Assembly: GCA_903839855.1 (NCBI GenBank)
Contig: CAIMEB010000243.1
Coordinates: 1 to 45,849, forward strand
Source of the DNA: an uncultured Methylococcaceae bacterium
Lineage (GTDB): Bacteria > Pseudomonadota > Gammaproteobacteria > Methylococcales > Methylomonadaceae
DNA: 45,849 nucleotides
Direction: 5' to 3'
A program made the position numbers and the translations under genes. The notes below the pieces were generated by a model. That model did no database searches, was not told the DNA's origin, and saw only the letters and a list, made by a program, of their open reading frames with translations. Each line of letters opens with the position of its first letter. Position 1 is the first letter of the stretch. This document shows positions 1 through 9,905 of the stretch, in pieces.

Positions 1-132
1 ACATTTTCTGAATTTAAGGAAGCTATTGACGATTGTCTCAACAAGGTGAAATCGACTTATAAGGATCAGGTGAAAACGCTTTTGAATCCAAAGTTTCAGC
101 TTTTTACAAAATCCGCATCTATGCCCGCGTGA
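1..132 (+). mobile_element. 3' end of an IS630-like transposase ORF (truncated by window edge)
   Basis: Frame 1 reads TFSEFKEAIDDCLNKVKSTYKDQVKTLLNPKFQLFTKSASMPA*, resembling IS630-family transposase C-termini (FxxFKxAIxxCL...LLxxKFQ.F). Confidence 0.65.
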
Positions 133-216
133 AGTATAATCCGACTAATCAAAAACAATCTGCTATTATTTCGCACCTTTTAATTTATTTGAATACATCT
201 AACAATCAGGAAAACC

Positions 217-534
217 ATGTCAGAATTTAATAATGTCACTATCGTAAAAAAAGCCAATGTTTACTTCGATGGTAAAGTCAGTAGCCGTACTATCCGTTTT
301 GCAGACGGTTCCTTAAAAACACTCGGCTTTATGTTGCCGGGTGAATATCTTTTCAATACAGCGGCACCAGAATTGATGGAAATTATTGAGGGTGATCTTG
401 AGGTTTTGCTGCCAGGCTCTGACCAATGGCAAAAAGTAGTCGGTGGGCAATCATTTGATGTACCGGCTAATGCAGCTTTCACTGTAAGAATAAATACTGC
501 CACAGACTATTGCTGCTCTTTTAGCCACGAATAA
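217..534 (+). CDS. ppnP: Pyrimidine/purine nucleoside phosphorylase PpnP (DUF1255, cupin fold)
   Basis: 105 aa; ANVYFDGKVSSRTI..DGSLKTLGFMLPGEYLFNT..E.MEIIEGDLEVLLPG..W typical of the YaiE/PpnP family. Confidence 0.93.
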   Translation: MSEFNNVTIVKKANVYFDGKVSSRTIRFADGSLKTLGFMLPGEYLFNTAAPELMEIIEGDLEVLLPGSDQWQKVVGGQSFDVPANAAFTVRINTATDYCCSFSHE

Positions 535-535
535 A

Positions 536-1009
536 ATGAAAAGAGTCGCCATCTTTGTCGATGTGCAAAACATTTATTACACCACTAAGCAATGTTATCA
601 ACGACACTTTAACTACAGTGCATTCTGGACTCAGGCAACAGCCAATAGAAGGGTTGTTGGTGCCTTTGCTTATGCCATTGACAAGGGTGACAAGAAACAG
701 CAAGGGTTTCAGAATATACTTCGGCAAATAGGTTTTGAGGTTAAACTTAAACCCTATATTCAACGTAGTGATGGTTCAGCGAAAGGTGATTGGGATGTAG
801 GCATTACTTTGGATGTTATCGAATATTCGATCAAATCGGACATCATTATCCTTTTATCAGGGGATGGTGATTTCGATTTACTGCTTAATAAAGTTAACCA
901 AACTTACCCAGTTTGTACAGAGGTTTATGGCGTGCTATCACTTACAGCCCCTTCACTGATTAACTCAGCGAGTCGCTTTATAGAAATTGATAGCAAGCTG
1001 TTGCTCTAA
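536..1009 (+). CDS. NYN domain protein (LabA/DUF88-like PIN-fold putative RNase)
   Basis: RVAIFVDVQNIYY..., KGDWDVGITLDVIEY, LLSGDGDFDLLLNKV motifs. Confidence 0.88.
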   Translation: MKRVAIFVDVQNIYYTTKQCYQRHFNYSAFWTQATANRRVVGAFAYAIDKGDKKQQGFQNILRQIGFEVKLKPYIQRSDGSAKGDWDVGITLDVIEYSIKSDIIILLSGDGDFDLLLNKVNQTYPVCTEVYGVLSLTAPSLINSASRFIEIDSKLLL

Positions 1010-1191
1010 ACAATAGCTGACGCATAAAGAAACATAACTCATTATTTCTTGATAATACTTTAGAAATAAGGTCAGGATGAATAGCCGGAAATAAGCGATA
1101 AAAAAACTAAATTTTGGGGTAAACTCTGGTTAATGATGAATGCTATTTGTTTGCTTCCTCAAAGAGAGGGTAGGGGAGAATACCTACTTCA

Positions 1192-2796
1192 CTAAAGATC
1201 TTTAACCATTGCCAAAGCAAGGGATTCAGCGACTTTAATACCATCTACAGCAGCAGAGAGTATGCCGCCCGCATAACCTGCACCCTCTCCAGCAGGATAC
1301 AAGCCTCGGGTATTGATACTTTGAAAGGATTCATCACGCTTGATACGAATCGGCGATGAAGTACGTGTTTCAACCCCTGTTAATACCGCGTCCGCCATTG
1401 CAAAGCCTTTTATTTTTTTATCAAATGCAGGTAATGCTTCTCTTATGGCTGTAATCGCATACTCCGGTAATGCCGTACTTAAATCACCTAAATGTACTCC
1501 AGGGGTATAAGAAGGTTCGACAGAACCTAAAACACTAGACGGTCTATTCGCCAAGAAATCCCCCACCAACTGACCCGGTGCCTGATACGTTTCACCCCCT
1601 AATTTAAAAGCACCTTGTTCTAATTGACGTTGAAACTCAATCCCTGCCAAGGGATGCCCTGGATAATCATCTGGCGTAATCCCCACTACAATACCGCTAT
1701 TCGCGTTACGTTCGTTACGTGAATATTGACTCATCCCATTCGTCACCACATGACCGACTTCTGAAGTTGCCGCAACCACAGTACCCCCAGGGCACATACA
1801 AAAACTATAAACCGCTCGACCATTTTTACAATGATGAACCAGTTTATAATCCGCTGCACCCAATAGCGGATGCCCCGCGCTCTTACCAAACCGACATTGA
1901 TCAATCAATGATTGAGGATGTTCTATTCGAAAACCAATTGAAAAAGGTTTCGCTTCAATATAGACCCCACGGTCGTACAGCATCTTAAAAGTGTCCCTAG
2001 CACTGTGACCGACAGCCAATACCACATAGCGGCTGTTTAAGGTTTCACCATTAGCCAAGGTGACACCTGTCACTCGTCTTTGTTCGATGTTAAGTAAATC
2101 AACTCGACTTTGGAAACGAATCTCCCCATCTAAAGATTCTATCGTAGCTCTAATGTGCTCAACCATAGAAACCAGTCTAAAAGTACCGATATGGGGTTTA
2201 CTGACCCTCAAGATTTCTTCAGGCGCACCGGCTTTTACAAACTCAGTGAGTACTTTTCGACCATAATGATTAGGATCTTTGATCTGTGTATATAACTTAC
2301 CATCTGAAAAAGTACCCGCCCCGCCTTCACCAAACTGCACATTCGATTCTGGATTAAAAATACTCTTACGCCACAAACCGAAGGTATCTTTAGTACGCTC
2401 GCGTACTTCTTTACCACGTTCTAAAATGATGGGCTTAAAACCCATTTGCGCAAGAATTAAACCAACAAATAACCCACAAGGCCCTGTGCCAATCACAATC
2501 GGTCTGTCCGTCAAATTTGCGGGTGCTTGGGTAACAAAACGATACGTTGTATCGGGTGTTAAGGAGATATGCGGGTCTTCACTTTTACGTGCTAATAATG
2601 CAGCTTCATTTTTAAGCTCAACGTCTAAGGTATAAACCAAACTAATATCATTACGCTTTCTGGCATCATGCCCTTGACGAAATACGGTATAACTCAACAA
2701 TTGCTCGGCAGAAATTTCCAGTCGCTTAAGAATGGCTGTTTTAATAGCGCTTTCCGGATGATCTAAGGGGAGTTTAAGTTCATTAATTCTTAGCAT
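1192..2796 (-). CDS. FAD-dependent dehydrogenase (COG2509-like NAD(P)/FAD oxidoreductase)
   Basis: 534 aa; RPIVIGTGPCGLFVGLILAQMGFKPIILERG; SDGKLYTQIKD; GLYPAGEGAGYAGGILSAAVDG. Confidence 0.9.
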   Translation of the reverse strand: MLRINELKLPLDHPESAIKTAILKRLEISAEQLLSYTVFRQGHDARKRNDISLVYTLDVELKNEAALLARKSEDPHISLTPDTTYRFVTQAPANLTDRPIVIGTGPCGLFVGLILAQMGFKPIILERGKEVRERTKDTFGLWRKSIFNPESNVQFGEGGAGTFSDGKLYTQIKDPNHYGRKVLTEFVKAGAPEEILRVSKPHIGTFRLVSMVEHIRATIESLDGEIRFQSRVDLLNIEQRRVTGVTLANGETLNSRYVVLAVGHSARDTFKMLYDRGVYIEAKPFSIGFRIEHPQSLIDQCRFGKSAGHPLLGAADYKLVHHCKNGRAVYSFCMCPGGTVVAATSEVGHVVTNGMSQYSRNERNANSGIVVGITPDDYPGHPLAGIEFQRQLEQGAFKLGGETYQAPGQLVGDFLANRPSSVLGSVEPSYTPGVHLGDLSTALPEYAITAIREALPAFDKKIKGFAMADAVLTGVETRTSSPIRIKRDESFQSINTRGLYPAGEGAGYAGGILSAAVDGIKVAESLALAMVKDL

Positions 2797-3004
2797 GTTT
2801 AATTTTTAAAGTGTTATCTGCAAAACAAAAAAGCATATCTTTTTTATGCTAGCTATTTTACATGACAGAGCTGTTTCTGGATTCATTAGATTTTCAGTAC
2901 TAGATTTAAGTTTTGTGAATATAATTAGCAGACTTAGTAAAAGATTCGCCTAGAATAATAACAACACTTGGCGCGTTCCATAACAATACGTGAGGGAAAA
3001 ACCT

Positions 3005-3427
3005 ATGAAAAACAAAAAACTACTTGCCCTAATCTCTATAATTTCATTATTAATGACTGCATCTACGAATGCTGCAGAACATCACAGTGGTCATGGTGGT
3101 GGTATGGGTGGCGGTGGCGGCACTACCAGTTCTTGTGGTAAACCCAATCTGGGTAAGTTTTTACCCCCTCATTTAAGTACAGTCGTTCCCGAAGCGGAGT
3201 TTTCATTTTTAGTTTTTAATATCAATAATCCCGGGCAGGTCTTTGCGACTGTAAAAAACATACCCGTTGAGCTAACTTCAGAATTCAGAGACCCTTATTA
3301 TATATTTAAAGGAAAACTCCCCGCTTCACTGGTTAACACACCCGCACGGATTAATATCAAAGTAAAAGCCAAATCTACCCATTGTGAAGCAGAAAATGGC
3401 TGGTTATTAACCATTGCCGATAAATAA
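3005..3427 (+). CDS. Secreted Gly/His-rich small protein of unknown function
   Basis: ORF called from GTG 2990; ATG at 3005 has AGGG Shine-Dalgarno-like sequence just upstream. Signal peptide MKNKKLLALISIISLLMTASTNAA then EHHSGHGGGMGGGGG. Confidence 0.7.
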   Translation: MKNKKLLALISIISLLMTASTNAAEHHSGHGGGMGGGGGTTSSCGKPNLGKFLPPHLSTVVPEAEFSFLVFNINNPGQVFATVKNIPVELTSEFRDPYYIFKGKLPASLVNTPARINIKVKAKSTHCEAENGWLLTIADK

Positions 3428-3508
3428 TTAGACGCATACTAACGCATAGCTTATCAACTGCGTTACAATTCAACTATTGTCGCAGTTGATAACACCTCAA
3501 AACTCACT

Positions 3509-4303
3509 ATGTCAGAAAACAACCCCATTAAAAAATGCTCTGCATACTGCTTGGCATTGCGCTTTGATATTAATGAATTAGCCGCTGTGCTTTCAGAATC
3601 AACACTTATTAGAATTATCAAAGGTGCTTTACTCATTGAAGATGAAGAGTCCTGGTCTATCGTGTTCTCTTATGGTGCGGTCGTTCATTGGAATGTCAGT
3701 ACCGAACAACAAGCTAAATTACACCTCTTGTTATTGAATTATGCTGAAAATCCGCTAACCACTATAGAAGAAGATTATTTTACCTTTACGCTCAATTGCT
3801 CCAGCACGCGCATTATTGAAGATCATATTGAAATAGAGTCCTCAGATCCTATTTTAATTTTTGCCTTATCTCAAGGGATGGCTCAATCAATTAAATTAGC
3901 ATCATTTGAAACCAATGCCATAACAACCATTAATAACACCAGTTACATTCCTAGATCGTTAGCCGAAAATGGCAGTATTAAATTAAGTCGTTATAATATA
4001 GCCAAGATTCGCGGACAATTATTTTTAACCAAAAGTGATATTATCTTGAACTACGACTTGCTTGATACCCCAGAATTCTTTTGGGAGTACCCTGAATATG
4101 AAGCCTTTTATAGCATAACAGCAAAGTATTTAGAGATAGCCCCCCGCACCCAAGTATTATCCAAAAAATTGGAAACCATTCATGAGTTATTTGAAATGTT
4201 GGCGGATGAACAAAAACATAGGCACTCAACCATACTCGAATGGATTATCATCTGGCTTATTTCCTTTGAGATAGGTATGACAATATTCGATAAACTTTTT
4301 TAA
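3509..4303 (+). CDS. RMD1/YagE family protein (DUF155)
   Basis: 264 aa; CSAYCLALRFDINELAAVL, EDEESWSIVFSYGAVVHWN, C-terminal TM helix; RMD1/Sif2/RMND1-like layout. Confidence 0.82.
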   Translation: MSENNPIKKCSAYCLALRFDINELAAVLSESTLIRIIKGALLIEDEESWSIVFSYGAVVHWNVSTEQQAKLHLLLLNYAENPLTTIEEDYFTFTLNCSSTRIIEDHIEIESSDPILIFALSQGMAQSIKLASFETNAITTINNTSYIPRSLAENGSIKLSRYNIAKIRGQLFLTKSDIILNYDLLDTPEFFWEYPEYEAFYSITAKYLEIAPRTQVLSKKLETIHELFEMLADEQKHRHSTILEWIIIWLISFEIGMTIFDKLF

Positions 4304-4336
4304 GAAAGTCATCTTTATCTTACTCAACACGTTTTA

Positions 4337-5179
4337 ATGCTTAGTTATCGACACTCATTTCACGCTGGCAATTTTGCTGATGTTTTAAAACATACTGTTC
4401 TAATCAAAATCCTTGAGCATCTGGTAAAAAAAGAGAAGCCGTTCTGTTGTATTGATACGCATGCAGGGCCTGGTGATTATCAACTGGGCAGTGATTATGC
4501 TTTAAAAAATAAAGAATTTGAAAACGGTATAGGTAGACTGTGGCAGTGTTCTAATTTATCTGAGCCTATTGCCGCATATATTAATATCGTTAAGCGCTTT
4601 AACTCAACTGAACAGCTTACCCATTATCCCGGCTCGCCCTTAATAATCCAACCATTTTTGCGGACTCATGATCGCTTGTTATTACATGAATTACACTCAA
4701 CAGAAATCCAGTCATTAACGACGGCTGTTAAAAAAGACAGGCGTATCAAGGTGTTTCATGAGGATGGTTTGAAGCATAGCTTAGGCCTATTACCTCCCAA
4801 AGAACACCGAGGGCTGATATTAATAGATCCTTCTTATGAAATTAAAAATGACTATCAATTAGTCATTGAATCCTTAATACAAATGGTTAAGCGTTTTGCT
4901 ATAGGGACTTATGCGCTGTGGTATCCCGTCGTGGATCGTAAACGTAATAAACACCTCGAACAAGCTATCAAAAACAGTGGTCTAAGAAACGTACAGTTAT
5001 TTGAATTGGGTATCACTACTGACACTGAAGAACATGGTATGACCGCCAGTGGGATGATTGTTATTAATCCGCCGTGGACGCTAGCCAACGATATGCAACA
5101 AACATTGCCTTGGCTAGCGGATAAACTGGGCATTGAGGGTTTAGGGCATTATCGAATTGAAATACTCGTTAACGAATAA
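4337..5179 (+). CDS. rlmJ: 23S rRNA (adenine2030-N6)-methyltransferase RlmJ
   Basis: MLSYRHSFHAGNFADVLKH, DTHAGPGDYQL, YPGSPLI, LILIDPSYE, MTASGMIVINPPW. Confidence 0.96.
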   Translation: MLSYRHSFHAGNFADVLKHTVLIKILEHLVKKEKPFCCIDTHAGPGDYQLGSDYALKNKEFENGIGRLWQCSNLSEPIAAYINIVKRFNSTEQLTHYPGSPLIIQPFLRTHDRLLLHELHSTEIQSLTTAVKKDRRIKVFHEDGLKHSLGLLPPKEHRGLILIDPSYEIKNDYQLVIESLIQMVKRFAIGTYALWYPVVDRKRNKHLEQAIKNSGLRNVQLFELGITTDTEEHGMTASGMIVINPPWTLANDMQQTLPWLADKLGIEGLGHYRIEILVNE

Positions 5180-5214
5180 CTCTAAATCGGGTACATCTAC
5201 TTTATCATTTATAC

Positions 5215-7062
5215 GTGATCTTTAAATTTCTCGCTTTTATACTGGTTGGTGCCATTGGAACTATCGTACATTATTCGATACTGTACGGTCTTGTTGAGTT
5301 TTATGCTGTTAATCCTGTTGGGGGGTCTGGTTGGGGTGCCTTGGCAGGATTATTGATTAATTATGTTTTAAACTATTCACTCACGTTTAAAAGCCAACAA
5401 CCCCATGCTCAGACTTTACCCAAGTTTGCACTGATTGCCTCCTTGGGCTTTTGTTTAAATCTGGGCTTAATGGCACTATTTACACCTAAACTTTATTATC
5501 TTTTCGCGCAGATTATCACCACGGGTATCGTTTTAGTCTGGAATTTTTTTGCCAATCACTTCTGGACTTTTAAAATGGACTCCTTGGAACAAACGATTGA
5601 CACACAGCTAGACATACAGCCAGTGGGTGATCTACAAAATGAGGTCAAAAGAGGGTGGATACTCAGCACACTTTTAGTGATCCGACTGCTGACTCTAGGT
5701 TTTTATCCACTCTATGATCCGTCTGAATCCCGATATGCAGAAATGGGTCGTAAGATGTTAGAAACGGGTAATTGGGTAACGCCTTTAATTGATTATGGGC
5801 GACCCTTTTGGGGGAAACCACCGCTTACCGTTTGGTTAACGGCCTCTAGCTTAGGCTTGGGGGGCATTAATGAATTCTTTGCTCGCTTGCCCTCGCTCTT
5901 ATTAAGCGTCTGCATCCTGTGGATTATTTACCATCTGGTCAACAGACAACGTGACCGCACAACCTCCTCTAGCACCGTTATTATTTTAGCCAGTACGGTA
6001 CTCTTTTTTGTCATGTCAGGTACGGTGGCAATGGATGTGTGCATGAACCTAGGGGTCACACTAGCGCTTGCCTCATTCTGGTTAGCGTTACGTGATGAAT
6101 CTAGCCACATCTTTTGGTCGTATATTTTCTTTATTGGCTTAAGCATTGGGCTGTTAGCCAAAGGCCCCATCGCTATCGTACTTTCAGGTATCAGTATAGG
6201 CTTATGGACACTTCTTACCAACCAGTGGATACGGGTTTGGCAGCGCATACCTTGGGTTAAGGGTACACTACTTATGCTGGCTATCAGTTCCCCCTGGTAT
6301 ATAATCGCTGAACATAACACACCGGGATTCTTAGAATACTTTTTTATTGGAGAACACTGGAAACGCTTTACTGAAAGCGGTTGGAAAGGTGATCTTTATG
6401 GTAATGGCCATGCCCAACCTCATGGCAAAATATGGCTTTATTGGCTAGGTGGCGCCTTCCCTTGGTCTTTAATTTTTATAGGCATTATTGTTAATGCGTT
6501 AGTCAAGAAAAAATCAGTCGAATTAATCAAGTCAAACGACGGTTGGCGACTCTATTGTCTATTGTGGATGTTAGCACCACTGATGTTTTTTACCCTGTCA
6601 GCGAATATTATCTGGACTTACACCTTAACCGGTTTAACGGGGTTTGCTTTATTGCTGGCTGACTGGCTTACTATCCGTGTTGTTTACCGAAGAATGTTAG
6701 TACTGTGTGTCCCTCTTATTTTTGCAGGTTTAGTACTTTACTATCATTATCCGAATGTGGATTTTTTTAAATCACAACAACAACTCATCGCAAACTATCA
6801 AAAAGCCGCCCAAGCGGATGAACGCTTACTTTATTTCAACAGAAGACCTTATTCTGCCCAGTTTTATTTAGAGGGACAGGCAATAGACTTAGAAACAACT
6901 GAAGACTTGCAAGCAAGCTTAACCGAGTCAAATCATGATTTTTATGCCATAAAAAAAGATTTAGTGAATAGTCTTCCTGAAGCTATCAAATTACGCCTTG
7001 ATCTAGTAAAAAGCTTTAGACAATTCTCTCTTTTTCATGCCCATGCCTTATACAAAAAATGA
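5215..7062 (+). CDS. GtrA-like domain fused to ArnT/GT39-GT83-like glycosyltransferase
   Basis: GTG start. N-terminal about 120 aa GtrA-like (FLAFILVGAIGTIVHYSILY...FWTFKM); remainder PMT/ArnT-like (PLYDPSESRYAEMGRKMLETGNWVTPLIDYGRPFWGKPPLTVWLTA). Confidence 0.9.
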   Translation: MIFKFLAFILVGAIGTIVHYSILYGLVEFYAVNPVGGSGWGALAGLLINYVLNYSLTFKSQQPHAQTLPKFALIASLGFCLNLGLMALFTPKLYYLFAQIITTGIVLVWNFFANHFWTFKMDSLEQTIDTQLDIQPVGDLQNEVKRGWILSTLLVIRLLTLGFYPLYDPSESRYAEMGRKMLETGNWVTPLIDYGRPFWGKPPLTVWLTASSLGLGGINEFFARLPSLLLSVCILWIIYHLVNRQRDRTTSSSTVIILASTVLFFVMSGTVAMDVCMNLGVTLALASFWLALRDESSHIFWSYIFFIGLSIGLLAKGPIAIVLSGISIGLWTLLTNQWIRVWQRIPWVKGTLLMLAISSPWYIIAEHNTPGFLEYFFIGEHWKRFTESGWKGDLYGNGHAQPHGKIWLYWLGGAFPWSLIFIGIIVNALVKKKSVELIKSNDGWRLYCLLWMLAPLMFFTLSANIIWTYTLTGLTGFALLLADWLTIRVVYRRMLVLCVPLIFAGLVLYYHYPNVDFFKSQQQLIANYQKAAQADERLLYFNRRPYSAQFYLEGQAIDLETTEDLQASLTESNHDFYAIKKDLVNSLPEAIKLRLDLVKSFRQFSLFHAHALYKK

Positions 7063-7883
7063 TCAATCGTGCGCCCATTGAGCTAATCATTAACGCTGAT
7101 GACTATAGCTACTATCCTTGTGTGAGTGAAGGAATCTTAGAGGCTGCTAAATCCGGCGCGATTACTGCAACGGGTATTCTAGCCAATAGCCCTGACTTAA
7201 CGACCCAACTTGAATGGCTTAAGTCATTTGAAAACCTGGACTTGGGTGTGCATCTAAATCTGACCTCAAGACATCCTTTAACAGCCCCGATAACGGATAA
7301 ACTATCTGCTTGGGACGGTTGTTTTCCTAGCACTTATATTATGAGTTGTTTGCTGTTAACCAAGAAAATAACTCTTCAGGATATTCGACTGGAATGGTCT
7401 GCCCAGATAGAGGCTTGCCAAGGACATAAGCTGGTATTTTTAAACTCGCATGAGCACATTCACATGCTTCCGTTGTTATTTCCCTTGACCTTAGAATTAG
7501 CGCACGCTTATAACATTCCTAATGTTCGTTTAACTCAAGCTGACTGGGTTAGCCCCTTTAATCACTCAACACTCATCCGAAATACTCTTATTCAGAGTAT
7601 GTATGCGTTTAATCAATCGCGTATTAAACAAGTTACCCCTTTATTTTTAGGATTGAGCCGTAGCGGCAAGCTTGACTATGATTATTTGACTCGAATTTTT
7701 AGAAGACTTAAACCGGAGTATCGTTACGAGTTGATGTGCCATCCCGGACACCTTGATCCTACCCAAATTTCAGATCCAAAGCTGTTATGTTACCATGACT
7801 GGACATCAGAACTTGAGCTGTTACAAAACCCTAACGTGCATGATTTGTATCAGCAATTTAATATACGCTTAAGTCGTTATTGA
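7059..7883 (+). CDS. YdjC/ChbG/HpnK/NaxD family carbohydrate deacetylase
   Basis: LIINADDYSYYP, GVHLNLTS, NSHEHIHMLP, CHPGH motifs; ATGA overlap with upstream CDS. Confidence 0.9.
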   Translation: MINRAPIELIINADDYSYYPCVSEGILEAAKSGAITATGILANSPDLTTQLEWLKSFENLDLGVHLNLTSRHPLTAPITDKLSAWDGCFPSTYIMSCLLLTKKITLQDIRLEWSAQIEACQGHKLVFLNSHEHIHMLPLLFPLTLELAHAYNIPNVRLTQADWVSPFNHSTLIRNTLIQSMYAFNQSRIKQVTPLFLGLSRSGKLDYDYLTRIFRRLKPEYRYELMCHPGHLDPTQISDPKLLCYHDWTSELELLQNPNVHDLYQQFNIRLSRY

Positions 7884-8106
7884 AACATTTGACGGATTAT
7901 TGCTTATAATTAAAGGAAACTATTAATTTTTTGGGTTCAAGGGGAACAGTTTGGTTGTAAAGTGTTTTTGATGTACGAGGATTAGTTATGGTTAAAGCAG
8001 TTAAACTATTAGCGTGTTTATCCGTTAAAATACAGCAGACAATATGTAGGTATTGATTTAAATTAATATGTTTTTACGTTGATTAAAAAGAGATTATAAA
8101 ACGCCT

Positions 8107-9414
8107 GTGACGCCACTATTTCCTATTCCAAAAAATCATGCACAGCGCTTTGTACTTCACAACGAGGTACATGCACGAGCGCCTTTTATTCTGAATTTAC
8201 CCGTTAGAGCCAGTCATCTTGCTTTATTATTAACGAACGAAGAAAAACTCTCGGAACGTCAGCATTTAATAACACTCTGTGAGCGATTTAGTGTTGTTCC
8301 ACCAGAAAAAGAAGCGGATCATTTCGCTGCGTCGTTTAATTCGTTTCAAATCCGTTGGGAGCAACACGGTGAGTTTAGTACTTACAGTTTTTATGTTCAT
8401 GATGCGCCGACCGATATTTTTTCAGATGCGGCTTTAAAAAAAGTACCTGTTGATTGGTTGTCGCAATTACCCGGGCAAACCATTGTTGCGTCTCATGCGG
8501 CTATCGTTTTGGCCGAGGATATTAATTATAAGGAAACTACAGACGATTTATCTACGCTGTCCGACTACTTTGCAGGTAATCAAGTGATTGGCTCCAAGGT
8601 AACAGGGGGAGCTGCCTCAGTATTTACAGATTTTAGGATTCATGTTGATGGCTTTAGCCGATTTCTGATTGTCAATAATGCCCTAAGATCAGAACAGGCA
8701 GGTCGTCTAGTCCAGCGATTATTTGATATAGAAGTGTATCGGGTTATGGCTTTAATGGCTTTCCCTATTGCACGTAAACTTTATCCAGCTTTAAATAAAT
8801 CGGATCGGCAGTTATACGCCATTACTAATGCGATGACGTTGCCTGATAATAATGATGCTGCATTATTGGATGAGTTAACGACATTGGCGGCGGAAGTCGA
8901 AAATTATATTTCCAGTAATCATTTTCGTTTTGCAGCGGCAAGTGCGTATTATCAACTGGTTGATCAACGTCTCAATGATTTACGAGAAGTTCGGATTCAA
9001 GGTATTCAGACCTTGGGTGAATTTTTAAAACGCAGATTAGAGCCGGCTATTAATACCTGTGAGTCGATTTCTCATCGATTTACCTCTCTTTCTAAAAGAG
9101 TCAGTAATGCCAGTCAATTATTGCGAACTCGTGTTGATATTATTATTGAACGGCAGAACCAGGGCTTGCTGACCTCAATGGCCTTACGCGCAAAAATGCA
9201 ATTGCGTATGCAACAAATGGTTGAAGGTATTTCAATGGTTGCCATTACTTATTACGCAGCAAGTATTATCGGCAAGATAGCTGAGGCTCTGCATGTACTT
9301 GGTTGGAAAGCGAATTCAGAGCTTATTGAGGGCGTATCCATTCCGTTTATTTTTATCATTATCTATTTTAGTACGCAGCGTATCCATAAAATAATTGCCA
9401 GTACGACCGAATAA
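8107..9414 (+). CDS. DUF3422 family membrane protein
   Basis: GTG start; LHNEVHARAPF N-terminus, R-rich RVQRLFDIEVYRVMALMAFPIAR, two C-terminal TM segments. Confidence 0.88.
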   Translation: MTPLFPIPKNHAQRFVLHNEVHARAPFILNLPVRASHLALLLTNEEKLSERQHLITLCERFSVVPPEKEADHFAASFNSFQIRWEQHGEFSTYSFYVHDAPTDIFSDAALKKVPVDWLSQLPGQTIVASHAAIVLAEDINYKETTDDLSTLSDYFAGNQVIGSKVTGGAASVFTDFRIHVDGFSRFLIVNNALRSEQAGRLVQRLFDIEVYRVMALMAFPIARKLYPALNKSDRQLYAITNAMTLPDNNDAALLDELTTLAAEVENYISSNHFRFAAASAYYQLVDQRLNDLREVRIQGIQTLGEFLKRRLEPAINTCESISHRFTSLSKRVSNASQLLRTRVDIIIERQNQGLLTSMALRAKMQLRMQQMVEGISMVAITYYAASIIGKIAEALHVLGWKANSELIEGVSIPFIFIIIYFSTQRIHKIIASTTE

Positions 9415-9489
9415 TGATGACACCTGATGGTCTTTGTTTTTACTCGAATTATCAAATTAAAATTAACTAAAGAAAATAAAAGAAATTAA

Positions 9490-9834
9490 ATGAACACTGA
9501 TAGTCAAAAAATTGAAATAGCTAAAACTTTCGAACAACTTCATGGGGCATCTTTTGCTTTATGGTCTGATGATAAAGAATATGACTCAGAGAATGAGCGT
9601 TATTTAGCAGTGTACGAAAATATTATTATGGGTGTTTATGGTGATTGTTATGGTGTGAATGCTGAATATGATGAGGAGGGTGAGCTAATTGTCGAAGCGA
9701 CTGAGTTCGAGGTGGAAGTTGCCCGTTTTGAATCATCCAGTGAGCTGAGTGAGATATTTTCTTTTGAAATAACGACTGAGCCAACCGGTATTGGCAAGTA
9801 CATTGAAGAGCAGGGGAGAGACGGTGCTTGGTAG
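9490..9834 (+). CDS. Hypothetical acidic protein
   Basis: 114 aa ORF with no antisense competitor of quality; no family recognised. Confidence 0.6.
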   Translation: MNTDSQKIEIAKTFEQLHGASFALWSDDKEYDSENERYLAVYENIIMGVYGDCYGVNAEYDEEGELIVEATEFEVEVARFESSSELSEIFSFEITTEPTGIGKYIEEQGRDGAW

Positions 9835-9905
9835 CTTGTAAATAGCATCAAAGTTAGGTCTGATGCTACAATTGCCATCCAATTATTTTATTTTTTAGGA
9901 AGAAC

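Noticed and set aside
1719-2635. Several ORFs antisense to the FAD dehydrogenase (1719..1988, 2060..2266, 2279..2635)
   Set aside because: Overlap a well-supported 534-aa CDS; no recognisable domains; expected shadow ORFs.
5928-6320. 130-aa minus-strand ORF inside the GtrA-ArnT fusion
   Set aside because: Antisense shadow of a confident membrane protein.
7988-8056. 22-codon ORF (MVKAVKLLACLSVKIQQTICRY)
   Set aside because: Too short, no clear ribosome-binding site or conservation evidence.
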